Assembly (NCBI GenBank): GCA_965657085.1
Contig: CBFHND010000002.1
Location: forward strand, 186,001 to 250,000
Direction: 5' to 3'
DNA length: 64,000 bases
From: CBFHND01 sp965657085
GTDB lineage: Bacteria > Pseudomonadota > Alphaproteobacteria > Rhodobacterales > Rhodobacteraceae
Made by a program: the position numbers and the translations under genes. A model generated the notes under the pieces. It worked only from the letters and a program-made list of their open reading frames with translations. It was not told the origin of the DNA and did no database searches. Positions 1 through 8,883 of this stretch are shown piece after piece (position 1 is the stretch's first letter; each line of letters starts with the position of its first letter).

Positions 1-234
1 CCAATAGGGGCCGAAATTGTCAGTGCGCGCGCCCTGACGGCACTACCTGATCTTCTGGGGTATGTTGCGCGGCATATTTCGCCAACGGGAGCCGCGATTT
101 TGCCGAAAGGCGAAAATTGGGAGAAAGAGGTTGATCAGGCGCTGGAAATCTGGAATTTCCAGTATCAAGCCATTCCAAGTCAAACGAACCCGGACGCTGC
201 GATCCTGGTTATTAAGGATTTAGCACGTGCCTGA
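1..234 (+). CDS. rsmG: 16S rRNA (guanine-527 N7) methyltransferase RsmG, C-terminal part
   Basis: The window opens inside this gene. The reading frame from base 1 gives 77 residues ending in ARA and TGA. The stretch VSARALTALPDLL followed by LPKGENWEKEV is typical of the last third of RsmG (GidB), which methylates G527 of 16S rRNA using SAM. The SAM-binding N-terminal part lies outside the window. The stop codon overlaps the GTG start of parA by 8 bases, so the two are probably co-translated. The rsmG-parA-parB order is the usual one near an alphaproteobacterial replication origin. Confidence 0.9.
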   Translation, partial: PIGAEIVSARALTALPDLLGYVARHISPTGAAILPKGENWEKEVDQALEIWNFQYQAIPSQTNPDAAILVIKDLARA

Positions 235-1042
235 TCCCACGCGGTCCTCGAACCCGAAGATTATTGCGATTGCAAATCAAAAAGGTGGGGTTGGAAAAAC
301 GACCACGGCAATCAATCTTGCGGCGGCACTGGCCGAGCTTGGTCACAAGGTTCTGGTCGTTGATCTCGACCCTCAGGGGAATGCGTCTACGGGTCTTGGA
401 ATTGATGCAGATGATCGTGATTTCACGACCTACGACCTGCTTGTAGACGACGCGCCGCTTCGCAAAATTGTGCAGACAACAGATGTCGACAACCTTTGGA
501 TCATACCGGCGACGGTTGATCTGAGCTCTGCTGATATTGAATTGATTTCAAACGAAAAACGTAGCTTTCTTCTGCATGATGCGCTTCGTCAGGTTCAGAT
601 GGACGCCTTCGATTTCGAGTTCGTTCTTATCGATTGTCCGCCGTCTCTGAACTTGCTGACTGTTAACGCGATGATCGCGTCACATTCGGTTCTTGTACCG
701 TTGCAGGCCGAATTTTTTGCATTGGAAGGTCTTTCACAGCTTATGCTGACGATCAGGGAAGTGCGCCAGAGTGGAAACACAAACCTGCGCATTGAGGGCG
801 TTGTTCTGACCATGTTCGATCAACGCAACAACCTGAGCCTTCAGGTTGAACAGGACGCGCGTGATAATCTGGGCGATCTGGTGTTCAAAACAGTAATTCC
901 GCGAAACGTTCGAGTGAGCGAGGCGCCGAGTTTCGCTGTGCCGGTTCTAAGTTACGATACAGCGTCAAAAGGTGCCGCGGCGTATCGTGCCTTGGCGCGC
1001 GAAGTAGAAGCAAACAGTTCACAGAAAAAGCGGGAGGCCTAG
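227..1042 (+). CDS. parA: Chromosome partitioning ATPase ParA
   Basis: This 271-residue protein is a ParA/Soj ATPase. With ParB and parS it moves newly replicated origins apart. The deviant Walker A motif KGGVGKT is at residues 19-25, followed by the VDLDPQGNAS switch region, and VLIDCPPS near residue 135 is Walker B. The start is GTG at 227, inside the end of rsmG. Length matches the family. The gene abuts parB with no spacer (TAG then ATG), so ParA and ParB are almost certainly made from one message. Confidence 0.97.
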   Translation: MPDPTRSSNPKIIAIANQKGGVGKTTTAINLAAALAELGHKVLVVDLDPQGNASTGLGIDADDRDFTTYDLLVDDAPLRKIVQTTDVDNLWIIPATVDLSSADIELISNEKRSFLLHDALRQVQMDAFDFEFVLIDCPPSLNLLTVNAMIASHSVLVPLQAEFFALEGLSQLMLTIREVRQSGNTNLRIEGVVLTMFDQRNNLSLQVEQDARDNLGDLVFKTVIPRNVRVSEAPSFAVPVLSYDTASKGAAAYRALAREVEANSSQKKREA

Positions 1043-1933
1043 ATGGCAGGGAAAGATAAAAAGCGCGGTTTGGGCCGTGGATTGTCGGCGCTTATGGCGG
1101 ATGTTGCCGAAAATGATGTAACGAGTGCTGCATCGGATGTGCCAGCAGAGCAGATGGTTCCAATTGAATTGATTGTCGCCAACCCGGATCAGCCGCGCAA
1201 GCGGTTCAACCAGGCAGACTTGGAAGATTTATCGGCTTCGATCGCTGAAAAGGGCGTCATTCAGCCGTTGATTGTTCGAAAATCCGGCGACCAATATGAA
1301 ATTGTCGCGGGGGAGCGCAGGTGGCGCGCCGCGCAGATGGCGCAACTTCATGCATTGCCTGTCATCGTGCGTGATTTTGATGATACCGAAGTTCTTGAAA
1401 TCGCAATCATCGAAAACATTCAGCGGTCAGATCTGAACCCGATTGAAGAGGCAGCAGGCTATCGCCAGCTGATGGACAAGTTTGGCCATACACAAGACAA
1501 GATGGCCAAGGCGCTGGGTAAAAGCCGAAGCCACATCGCCAACCTGCTACGGCTTTTGCAGTTGCCTGCAGACGTGATCGAGCTTGTGCAGAAGGGCGAT
1601 TTGTCTGCCGGACATGCGCGAGCGCTTGTTACGGCTGAGGACCCGTCTGCATTGGCGAGGCAGGTTGTTGCGGGCGGATTGAGCGTTCGGGCGACCGAGG
1701 CGTTGGTTAAATCGGGACAGGCAGGCGAAAATCCAAAGGCTTCAGGGCGCAAAGCGATCGGCGGCGTGTCGAAGGATGCTGACACAAAGGCATTGGAAGG
1801 CGACCTTTCAGCATCTTTGGGAATGAAGGTGGTTCTTGCGCACAAACCCGGAGCGGAATCGGGCCAGATCACCATCAAATACGAAACACTTGAACAGCTC
1901 GATGAGCTTTGTGGAAAGCTGAGTGGTGCTTAA
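1043..1933 (+). CDS. parB: Chromosome partitioning protein ParB
   Basis: A 296-residue ParB/Spo0J CTPase clamp that loads at parS and stimulates ParA. The N-terminus KKRGLGRGLSALM is the ParA-contact peptide. The CTP-binding motif GERRWRAAQ is near residue 91 and ENIQRSDLNPIEEA near residue 118. The helix-turn-helix for parS follows, then a C-terminal dimerisation segment. Its last 4 bases overlap the end of the convergent hemW. A partial parS-like sequence at 44504 in this window is a possible distant target. Confidence 0.97.
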   Translation: MAGKDKKRGLGRGLSALMADVAENDVTSAASDVPAEQMVPIELIVANPDQPRKRFNQADLEDLSASIAEKGVIQPLIVRKSGDQYEIVAGERRWRAAQMAQLHALPVIVRDFDDTEVLEIAIIENIQRSDLNPIEEAAGYRQLMDKFGHTQDKMAKALGKSRSHIANLLRLLQLPADVIELVQKGDLSAGHARALVTAEDPSALARQVVAGGLSVRATEALVKSGQAGENPKASGRKAIGGVSKDADTKALEGDLSASLGMKVVLAHKPGAESGQITIKYETLEQLDELCGKLSGA

Positions 1934-3072
1934 GCCAGTAGCTGTCGAATAACCTCGTTTAAAACCATAATACCTTGATCTGAAACGATAAAATGACCAT
2001 CAGTGACATATGCCAGGCCCAACTCTTCCAGGTTGGCAACGGCAACCGCGTCCAAAGGTTTCCCGGCAAGTGCCTCGTAGCGGTTGGTGTTGATCCCTTC
2101 GCGCAAACGTAAGCCCATGAGCAAAAATTCTGTTGCCTCATCCGACCGATCAAGCGCAGTCCATTGTGTTTTTTCGGCAGCCCCAAGCCATCGATTGGGT
2201 TGCCGAAGCTCGTCCGTCGCGTACCTGGTGCCATCCATGGTTATCCGCCCATGCGCGCCGGGGCCGATGCCCAGATAGTCGCCGTAACGCCAGTAAATCA
2301 TGTTGTGACGTGACACGGCACCATCGCGGGCATGGTTGCTCACTTCATACGCTGGCATGCCCTCGTCTTTGGTAATTTCCTGCGTGATCTCGAACATATC
2401 GGCGGATAGGTCATCATCCGGAAGACCGTTCAGTTTTCCAGCCTTGTATCTGTCACCAAATGCGGTGCCGCCCTCAATCGTCAGTTGGTAGAGGGAAATA
2501 TGATCTATCGCCATTGTTAGAGCCTGTTTCAATTCCTGCTCCCACGCCTTCAGCGACTGATCCTGGCGACCGTACATGAGGTCAAAGCTCACCCGATCAA
2601 AGGTTCGGCGCGCGATGTCGAAGGCATCAATGGCTTCCTGCGCGGAATGCAACCGCCCCAGACGCCTGAGATCGGCGTCATTGAGTGCCTGAACACCCAT
2701 CGAAATGCGTGAGACGCCCGCGCTCCTGAAATCATGAAACTTCTGAGCCTCGACCGAGGTGGGGTTTGCCTCCAAAGTGATTTCCAGATCGTTGGCACAA
2801 GGCCAAAGGCGCTGAACCTCATTGATCACGTGGTCGACAACGCGCGGCTCCATCAAGCTGGGCGTTCCCCCACCAAAGAACACCGAGGACACGACGCGAC
2901 TTCCCGTGTGTTCAGTCGCACGTCGCAATTGCGCAATATAGGCGTCTTCCCATTCGCGATGATCGATTTGGGCGGATACGTGGCTATTGAAATCGCAATA
3001 AGGGCACTTCGCCATACAGTACGGCCAATGGACATAAATCCCAAAGCCGCCGTTGGTCCAATCCTCAGTCAA
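1930..3072 (-). CDS. hemW: Radical SAM heme chaperone HemW
   Basis: A 380-residue radical SAM protein of the HemW group (formerly called oxygen-independent coproporphyrinogen III oxidase-like). The N-terminus GIYVHWPYCMAKCPYCDFN holds the CxxxCxxC motif for the 4Fe-4S cluster. FFGGGTPSLM is the conserved SAM-side motif and VSFDLMYGRQ lies deeper in the barrel. HemW delivers heme to respiratory enzymes and does not itself oxidise coproporphyrinogen. Its start overlaps the end of rdgB by 8 bases, so rph-rdgB-hemW form one leftward operon. Confidence 0.93.
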   Translation of the reverse strand: MTEDWTNGGFGIYVHWPYCMAKCPYCDFNSHVSAQIDHREWEDAYIAQLRRATEHTGSRVVSSVFFGGGTPSLMEPRVVDHVINEVQRLWPCANDLEITLEANPTSVEAQKFHDFRSAGVSRISMGVQALNDADLRRLGRLHSAQEAIDAFDIARRTFDRVSFDLMYGRQDQSLKAWEQELKQALTMAIDHISLYQLTIEGGTAFGDRYKAGKLNGLPDDDLSADMFEITQEITKDEGMPAYEVSNHARDGAVSRHNMIYWRYGDYLGIGPGAHGRITMDGTRYATDELRQPNRWLGAAEKTQWTALDRSDEATEFLLMGLRLREGINTNRYEALAGKPLDAVAVANLEELGLAYVTDGHFIVSDQGIMVLNEVIRQLLA

Positions 3073-3676
3073 AGCAGCCCTTGATCAGCTTTTTAAAGGA
3101 ATCACCACGATGACTGATACCGTTTTTCTGTTCGTGGGCCATCTCTGCAAAGGTCTGGGTATGACCAACGGGTTGGAACATGGGGTCGTAACCGTGGCCC
3201 AGCGTGCCGCGCATGGGCCAAACCAAATGCCCCTCTGCCACTCCCTCGAAAATTTCATCGTGACCGTCAGGCCACGCCAGTACCAGCGTTGAACAAAACC
3301 GTGCGGTCCGGGGGTATGTGGCTTTGCGGTCTTCCAGCATTCGGTGCGTTTTGGTCATCGCCATAATGAAATCCCGACCATTCGGGGTTTCGGCCCAATC
3401 CGCAGTGTAGACGCCAGGCGCACCATCGAGACCATCAACAACAATGCCGGAATCGTCTGCCAGGGCAGGAAGGTTGGTTGCCTTGGCGGCGGCATGTGCC
3501 TTGATCCGCGCATTTCCCACAAATGTGGTTTCGGTTTCTTCGGGTTCCGGCAATGACATGGCCGCTGCACCGACAACCTTGACGCCGTACGGGCGAAAAA
3601 GCTCTTCCATCTCTTCGAGCTTGCCCGCGTTGTGCGTGGCGACCAGAAGAGTATCGGTGGACAGCTTTCGCGTCAT
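3065..3676 (-). CDS. rdgB: Non-canonical purine NTP pyrophosphatase RdgB
   Basis: A 203-residue Ham1/RdgB pyrophosphatase. It hydrolyses dITP, XTP and related deaminated purine nucleotides to monophosphates, keeping them out of DNA and RNA. The N-terminus LLVATHNAGKLEEMEELF is the substrate loop, ALADDSGIVVDGLDGAPG carries the metal-binding acidic residues, and GYDPMFQPVG with SHRGDSFKKL closes the active site. Its ATG overlaps the rph stop by 4 bases and its end overlaps hemW by 8. Confidence 0.96.
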   Translation of the reverse strand: MTRKLSTDTLLVATHNAGKLEEMEELFRPYGVKVVGAAAMSLPEPEETETTFVGNARIKAHAAAKATNLPALADDSGIVVDGLDGAPGVYTADWAETPNGRDFIMAMTKTHRMLEDRKATYPRTARFCSTLVLAWPDGHDEIFEGVAEGHLVWPMRGTLGHGYDPMFQPVGHTQTFAEMAHEQKNGISHRGDSFKKLIKGCFD

Positions 3677-4386
3677 GCGGCTGCGGCCTTTTGCATCTCG
3701 ACCAATTCGGACACACCTTTTTGGGCAAGGTCCATCAGGCTGTCCATCTGGTCGCGGGAAAACGTCTGACCCTCTGCACTCATCTGCACTTCGATCAACC
3801 GACCGGACCCTGTGAGGATGAAATTGCCATCCACGCCCGCTTCACTGTCCTCGGGGTAGTCAAGATCAAGAACCGGCTGCCCTGCGTAGATGCCACAGCT
3901 GACGGCAGCCACGGGATCAACCAGGGGATCAGTTACGACATCACCGGCCTTCATCAGTTTGTTAACAGCAAGTCGAAGCGCAACCCAGCCGCCCGTAATT
4001 GACGCGCAGCGTGTGCCACCATCGGCTTGCAAAACGTCACAATCGACAGTGATCTGACGTTCGCCGAGGGCCACGCGATCGACGCCGGCGCGCAAAGACC
4101 GACCGATCAATCGCTGGATTTCCACGGTGCGACCGCCCTGTTTGCCCGACGCCGCCTCACGCCGCATCCGGGTGTTTGTTGCACGAGGCAGCATGCCGTA
4201 TTCGGCCGTTACCCAACCAAGGCCGGACCCTTTGATGAAGGGTGGAACCCGATCCTCGATGGTTGCGGTACACAATACATGCGTGTCCCCCATCTTCATC
4301 AAAACAGAGCCTTCGGCATGTTTGGTGAAGCCTGTTTCGATTGAAACATTGCGCATTTCGCCTAGGTCTCTTCCGGAGGGTCGCAT
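3673..4386 (-). CDS. rph: Ribonuclease PH
   Basis: A phosphorolytic 3'-5' exoribonuclease that trims tRNA and rRNA 3' ends. I start at the ATG ending at 4386, giving MRPSGRDLGEMRN and 237 residues, the normal family length. An upstream in-frame start would add 26 residues without family character. GWVTAEYGMLPRATNTR and VDCDVLQADGGTRCASI are the hallmark RNase PH motifs around the phosphate site. It is the first gene of the rph-rdgB-hemW operon and is divergent from hrcA across about 110 bases. Confidence 0.95.
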   Translation of the reverse strand: MRPSGRDLGEMRNVSIETGFTKHAEGSVLMKMGDTHVLCTATIEDRVPPFIKGSGLGWVTAEYGMLPRATNTRMRREAASGKQGGRTVEIQRLIGRSLRAGVDRVALGERQITVDCDVLQADGGTRCASITGGWVALRLAVNKLMKAGDVVTDPLVDPVAAVSCGIYAGQPVLDLDYPEDSEAGVDGNFILTGSGRLIEVQMSAEGQTFSRDQMDSLMDLAQKGVSELVEMQKAAAA

Positions 4387-4446
4387 GGTACATCCTTTGT
4401 GCTTTGCCGCGGGCATACCGTCCGAGCGTCCTGCGATGCAAGCAGA

Positions 4447-4475
4447 TTGACCTTTTGCCGCCAAGCTCTTTAATG
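4447..4475 (+). promoter_or_regulatory. Candidate promoter for hrcA-grpE
   Basis: TTGACC at 4447-4452 resembles a -35 box. The hexamer 17 bases further (TTAATG, 4470-4475) is only a weak -10. It sits about 20 bases before the hrcA ATG, which would leave a very short leader. No CIRCE inverted repeat (TTAGCACTC with GAGTGCTAA) is visible here. The call is tentative. Confidence 0.25.
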
Positions 4476-4495
4476 GCGTACCGGGGTTAATTCAG

Positions 4496-5560
4496 ATGTC
4501 AGACAAGCCAAAGATTCTTGAAGAGCTGAACGATAGATCGCGCGAAGTGTTTCGCCGCGTTGTTGAGGGGTACCTTGAAACCGGTGATCCCGTTGGCTCC
4601 CGCACGCTGACACGTGACTTTACCGAAAAGGTCAGCGCCGCGACCATCCGGAATGTCATGCAAGACCTCGAATACCTTGGACTGCTTGACAGCCCGCATG
4701 TCAGCGCAGGCCGCGTGCCAACGCAGATGGGATTGCGGATGTTCGTTGATGGTTTGATGGAGGTTGGCGTTCCGGATGACTCGGACCGCGAGAAGATCGA
4801 CGCGACCCTTGGCGGTCGTGAAAATGACGTCTCGGGTATACTTGATCGTGTTGGCTCAGCCTTGTCTGGTGTGACCCAAGGTGCATCACTGGTGTTGGCG
4901 CCTAAACACGAGGCGCCGATTCGACACATCGAATTTGTGTCGCTTGGCCATGACCGCGCGCTGGGCGTTCTGGTTCTGGCGGATGGGCATGTGGAAAACC
5001 GTCTTTTCACGCCACCACCGGGGCAAACGCCAAGCTCTATGCGTGAGGCTGCCAATTTCCTGAACGCTTTGATCGAAGGCAAGACACTGAGTGAGGTGCA
5101 AAGCGTTATCGCAACCGAAATCGCGGCACGGCGCCAGCAGATTGATACGCTTGCCCGAGACCTTGTGGATCAGGGTTTGGCCGTTTGGCAGGGCGAAGAG
5201 GATCAGAACGAACGCCTGATCGTACGCGGACGGTCAAACTTGCTGGGTTCCTCCACCGAAGGCGAAGATCTTGAACGGATTCGTACGCTGTTTGATGACC
5301 TGGAACGAAAGCGTGATATCGCCGAGTTTCTGGAGTTGACCGAAGACGGACAGGGTGTGCGCATTTTTATTGGTTCCGAGAACAAACTTTTTTCACTTTC
5401 GGGTTCCTCTCTGGTGGTTTCCCCATATATGAACACGGATCGAAAGATCATCGGTGCGGTTGGTGTCATCGGACCCACGCGCCTGAACTATGGACGGATT
5501 GTGCCGATCGTGGATTACACGGCACAACTGGTCGGCAAGTTGTTGTCCGACCGGAGTTAG
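4496..5560 (+). CDS. hrcA: Heat-inducible transcription repressor HrcA
   Basis: A 354-residue HrcA repressor, which in other bacteria binds CIRCE operators of groE or dnaK genes and is refolded by GroEL. The N-terminal winged helix contains GDPVGSRTLTRDF and VSAATIRNVMQDLE. The segment LGLLDSPHVSAGRVPTQMGLR matches the conserved HrcA linker. The C-terminus SPYMNTDRKIIGAVGVIGPT is the dimerisation region. It is followed after 9 bases by grpE. No CIRCE was found before hrcA or dnaK here, so its targets, probably groESL, are likely elsewhere. Confidence 0.95.
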   Translation: MSDKPKILEELNDRSREVFRRVVEGYLETGDPVGSRTLTRDFTEKVSAATIRNVMQDLEYLGLLDSPHVSAGRVPTQMGLRMFVDGLMEVGVPDDSDREKIDATLGGRENDVSGILDRVGSALSGVTQGASLVLAPKHEAPIRHIEFVSLGHDRALGVLVLADGHVENRLFTPPPGQTPSSMREAANFLNALIEGKTLSEVQSVIATEIAARRQQIDTLARDLVDQGLAVWQGEEDQNERLIVRGRSNLLGSSTEGEDLERIRTLFDDLERKRDIAEFLELTEDGQGVRIFIGSENKLFSLSGSSLVVSPYMNTDRKIIGAVGVIGPTRLNYGRIVPIVDYTAQLVGKLLSDRS

Positions 5561-5569
5561 AGGTGAACA

Positions 5570-6133
5570 ATGGCCGAGCCCAAGAACGACGATTTTCTGG
5601 ACGACATCGATAGCGCAGAGGCAGAAGAATTTGCCGAAGACATGCTTGAGATCGATGACGAGGCTTTGGAACTGGACGCACTCAAGGCAGAGCGGGATGA
5701 GCTGAAGGATCGTTTTATGCGCGCCCTGGCTGATGCCGAGAATGCGCGCAAAAGGTCGGACAAGGACCGGCGTGAGGCCGAGAACTATGGCGGTTCGAAA
5801 CTGGCCCGTGACATGCTGCCCGTATATGACAACATGAAACGTGCGCTTGAAACCGCGACGGACGAACAGCGCGAGGTTTCAGGTGCATTGATCGAAGGTG
5901 TTGAGCTGACGATGCGCGAGTTGCTGAGCGTTTTCAAAAAGCATGGGATCGAGGTCATTGCGCCCGAGGTTGGTGATGCGTTTGATCCGCAGATGCACCA
6001 GGCAATGTTCGAGGCACCAGTGCCCGGCACGAAAGCCGGCGATATCATTCAGGTCGCTGCCGAAGGTTTCATGCTGCACGACCGTCTTTTGCGGCCTGCG
6101 CAGGTTGGTGTGTCTTCCACGCCAGCGTCCTAG
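5570..6133 (+). CDS. grpE: DnaK nucleotide exchange factor GrpE
   Basis: A 187-residue GrpE, the ADP-release factor of the DnaK cycle. An acidic N-terminal tail of about 40 residues leads into a long coiled coil (ELKDRFMRALADAENARKRS), the family signature. The C-terminal beta domain ends with VAAEGFMLHDRLLRPAQVGV, the conserved DnaK-contact motif. It lies 9 bases after hrcA and probably shares its message. Its last 4 bases overlap the end of the convergent mutS. Confidence 0.96.
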   Translation: MAEPKNDDFLDDIDSAEAEEFAEDMLEIDDEALELDALKAERDELKDRFMRALADAENARKRSDKDRREAENYGGSKLARDMLPVYDNMKRALETATDEQREVSGALIEGVELTMRELLSVFKKHGIEVIAPEVGDAFDPQMHQAMFEAPVPGTKAGDIIQVAAEGFMLHDRLLRPAQVGVSSTPAS

Positions 6134-8760
6134 GTTTTGGACGCTTCCTTTAACCGGTAGATCAAATTCAGCGCATCCTTTGGCGTCAGGTCATCGGGGT
6201 GCACGGCCTTCAGCATTTCCAAAGCCTCGGACGTTTCTTCGTGGGGTTTCTGAGCGGGCGTCACGCTGAACAATGGCAGATCATCAATCAATGCCTTTTG
6301 GGCGGCACCGCCCTCGCGTTCGCCCTTTTCCAGCGCTTCCAGAACTGATCGCGCGCGCTCGATCACGCTGTGCGGCAGTCCGGCCAATTGCGCGACCTGT
6401 ACACCATAAGACCTGTCCGCCGCCCCTTTGTGCACTTCGTGCAAGAAGATAACCTCGCCTTCGAATTCCTTAACGGACACGGTTGCGTTCTCTACGCCTT
6501 CAAGCTTGCCAGCCAGTGCTGTCATCTCGTGATAATGGGTGGCGAACAACGCGCGGCTTTTGTTGACGTCATGCAGGTGTTCAAGGGTTGCCCATGCAAT
6601 CGACAACCCGTCGTAAGTTGCGGTGCCGCGCCCGATTTCGTCCAGAATGACGAGGGCGCGATCATCTGCCTGATTCAGGATGGCAGCCGTTTCCACCATT
6701 TCCACCATGAACGTCGATCGCCCCCGCGCAAGATCATCAGCCGCCCCTACGCGCGAAAACAGTTGGCTGATTAAACCGATCTTTGCCGTGGTCGCGGGGA
6801 CAAAACTGCCCATTTGAGCCAGAAGGGCAGTAAGAGCGTTCTGACGCAGGAACGTGGATTTACCCGCCATGTTCGGCCCGGTCAGCAGCCAAATGGCGGC
6901 CGTGTCACCGGCGCTGAGATCACAGTCGTTCGCGATGAAACCCGTACCGGATTGGCGTTTCAATGACGCTTCAACAACCGGGTGCCGACCCCCGGTAACT
7001 TCGAAATCCTTACTGTCATCAACAGTCGGGAGACACCAGTTTTCCGCCTCCGCCAAGTCACCAAGGCTGACCGCCACATCCAGTTCTGCCAGCGCTCTCG
7101 CCGTCTGGAAAAGCTCTGCCGACCACCGCAAAACCTGCTCTGAAAGGGTTGCATAGAGACGCTTTTCAATCTCAAGCGCCCGGTTTCCCGAGTTCAGAAT
7201 ACGTGTTTCCAGCTCGGACAGTTCCACGGTCGTAAATCGGACCTGGTTGGCCGTTGTCTGGCGATGAATAAAAGTCTCTGACAAAGGCGCGGACAGCATC
7301 TTTTCCGCATGTGTTGCCGTGGTTTCGATAAAATACCCTAGAACATTGTTGTGCTTGATCTTCAGCGCGGCGATCCCCGTTGTTTCACAATATCCCTTCT
7401 GCAGGCCGGCGATAACGGAGCGACCTTCATCGCGTAGCTTTCGGGCGTCATCCAGATCTTCGTTGTAGCCCGGTGCGATAAATCCACCATCCCGCGCCAA
7501 CAAGGGTGGCTCGGCGACCAGAGCGTCGTCCAGAAGGCCAATCAGGGTGTCATGGCCAGACAGATTTGCCACGATGTCCGCGAGGCCGGCAGGAGCCGTT
7601 TGATCGGGTTGACCTTGATAAATGGCGGCGGCGGCAATCAATCCATTTCGGATTGCAGCCATATCGCGGGGGCCTCCGCGATCCAGTGACAAGCGCGACA
7701 ACGCCCGGTCCAGATCGGGCACCTGACGCAGGCTGTCCCGAAGCGTTGCGCGCGCCTTGCTGTTCTCAAAGAAGTGGTTGGTGATGGCTTGCCGCTTGTG
7801 GATCGTATCGAGGTGACGCGAAGGGCTGGACAATCGACGCTCAAGAAGGCGCGCGCCACCGGCTGTCACTGTCCGGTCAATCGTCGCGAGCAAAGACCCT
7901 GATCGACCGCCCGACAAGGCTTGTGTCAGTTCAAGATTGCGACGCGTCGCAGCGTCGATTTGCACAACACTGGATTGGGATTCCTGCCGCGGTGGCTGAA
8001 CCAGCGGCAGCTTACCTTTTTGCGTGATGTTCAGGTATTCGATCACCCCGCCCATTGCCGAAAGCTGGGCACGATCAAAAGCTCCGAACGCTTCGAGCGT
8101 TGTGACGCCAAACAGGTCGCACACCCGCTTTTCCCCTGCGGTGCTGTCAAAAGCCGCACGGGACAAAGGTGTGAGGGAAATACCGAAATCAGACACTAAT
8201 TCGGCCATTTCACTCTCTGAACCTTCCGCTACGATCAGTTCGGATGGTGCAAGGCGCGCAAGTTCGGGGCCCAGTCGGTGCAAGGCAAGCGGCATGACGT
8301 GGAAGGCACCTGTTGAGACATCCACCCAAGCCAACGCACCTTCGTCGCGGACGTTTGAATAGGATGCAAGGTAGTTGTGATGGCGGGCATCCAGAAGTGA
8401 ATCTTCGGTCAGCGTTCCGGGTGTGACCAGTCGCACCACGTCTCGTTTGACGACGGATTTCGAGCCACGCTTCTTTGCCTCTGCCGGGCTTTCCATCTGC
8501 TCGCATACCGCGACGCGGAAACCTTTGCGGATCAGGGTCAAAAGATAGCCTTCAGCAGAATGAACAGGCACGCCACACATCGGGATATCGTTGCCGTCAT
8601 GCTTGCCGCGTTTGGTCAACGCGATGTCAAGCGCTTCGGCAGCGTCCACCGCATCGTCAAAGAACATCTCGTAAAAATCGCCCATCCGGTAGAACAACAA
8701 AGACCCTGGGTGGGCCTCCTTGATCTCCAGATATTGCGCCATCATCGGCGTGACGGTCAT
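6130..8760 (-). CDS. mutS: DNA mismatch repair protein MutS
   Basis: An 876-residue MutS that recognises mismatches and recruits MutL. I use the ATG ending at 8760 (MTVTPMMAQYLEIKEAHPG). The frame stays open much further upstream, but that part lies opposite maeB and is not MutS-like. The mismatch-wedging Phe-Tyr-Glu is at residues 29-31 in GDFYEMF. The ATPase domain has Walker A GPNMAGKST and Walker B VILDEIGRGTATYDG. The C-terminal DDLTPKDALNLIYRLKE is the tetramerisation helix. About 120 bases separate it from the divergent maeB. Confidence 0.97.
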   Translation of the reverse strand: MTVTPMMAQYLEIKEAHPGSLLFYRMGDFYEMFFDDAVDAAEALDIALTKRGKHDGNDIPMCGVPVHSAEGYLLTLIRKGFRVAVCEQMESPAEAKKRGSKSVVKRDVVRLVTPGTLTEDSLLDARHHNYLASYSNVRDEGALAWVDVSTGAFHVMPLALHRLGPELARLAPSELIVAEGSESEMAELVSDFGISLTPLSRAAFDSTAGEKRVCDLFGVTTLEAFGAFDRAQLSAMGGVIEYLNITQKGKLPLVQPPRQESQSSVVQIDAATRRNLELTQALSGGRSGSLLATIDRTVTAGGARLLERRLSSPSRHLDTIHKRQAITNHFFENSKARATLRDSLRQVPDLDRALSRLSLDRGGPRDMAAIRNGLIAAAAIYQGQPDQTAPAGLADIVANLSGHDTLIGLLDDALVAEPPLLARDGGFIAPGYNEDLDDARKLRDEGRSVIAGLQKGYCETTGIAALKIKHNNVLGYFIETTATHAEKMLSAPLSETFIHRQTTANQVRFTTVELSELETRILNSGNRALEIEKRLYATLSEQVLRWSAELFQTARALAELDVAVSLGDLAEAENWCLPTVDDSKDFEVTGGRHPVVEASLKRQSGTGFIANDCDLSAGDTAAIWLLTGPNMAGKSTFLRQNALTALLAQMGSFVPATTAKIGLISQLFSRVGAADDLARGRSTFMVEMVETAAILNQADDRALVILDEIGRGTATYDGLSIAWATLEHLHDVNKSRALFATHYHEMTALAGKLEGVENATVSVKEFEGEVIFLHEVHKGAADRSYGVQVAQLAGLPHSVIERARSVLEALEKGEREGGAAQKALIDDLPLFSVTPAQKPHEETSEALEMLKAVHPDDLTPKDALNLIYRLKEASKT

Positions 8761-8883
8761 GCGTATCCCCCTTGCGTCCCGCGTGACCTTACAAACCCCC
8801 CGAGGCAAGGAAAAGGCAAAGCTGATTGAGGCAGGGCGCGCGCTGGGATATGAGGCGAAAAGCGCATCAGAGGAACGTCCGCA

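Noticed and set aside
221..234. GCACGTGC at the parA start as a parS site
   Set aside because: Only the CACGTG core is present; the flanks do not match parS.
4387..4495. CIRCE operator before hrcA
   Set aside because: No TTAGCACTC-N9-GAGTGCTAA-like inverted repeat is visible.
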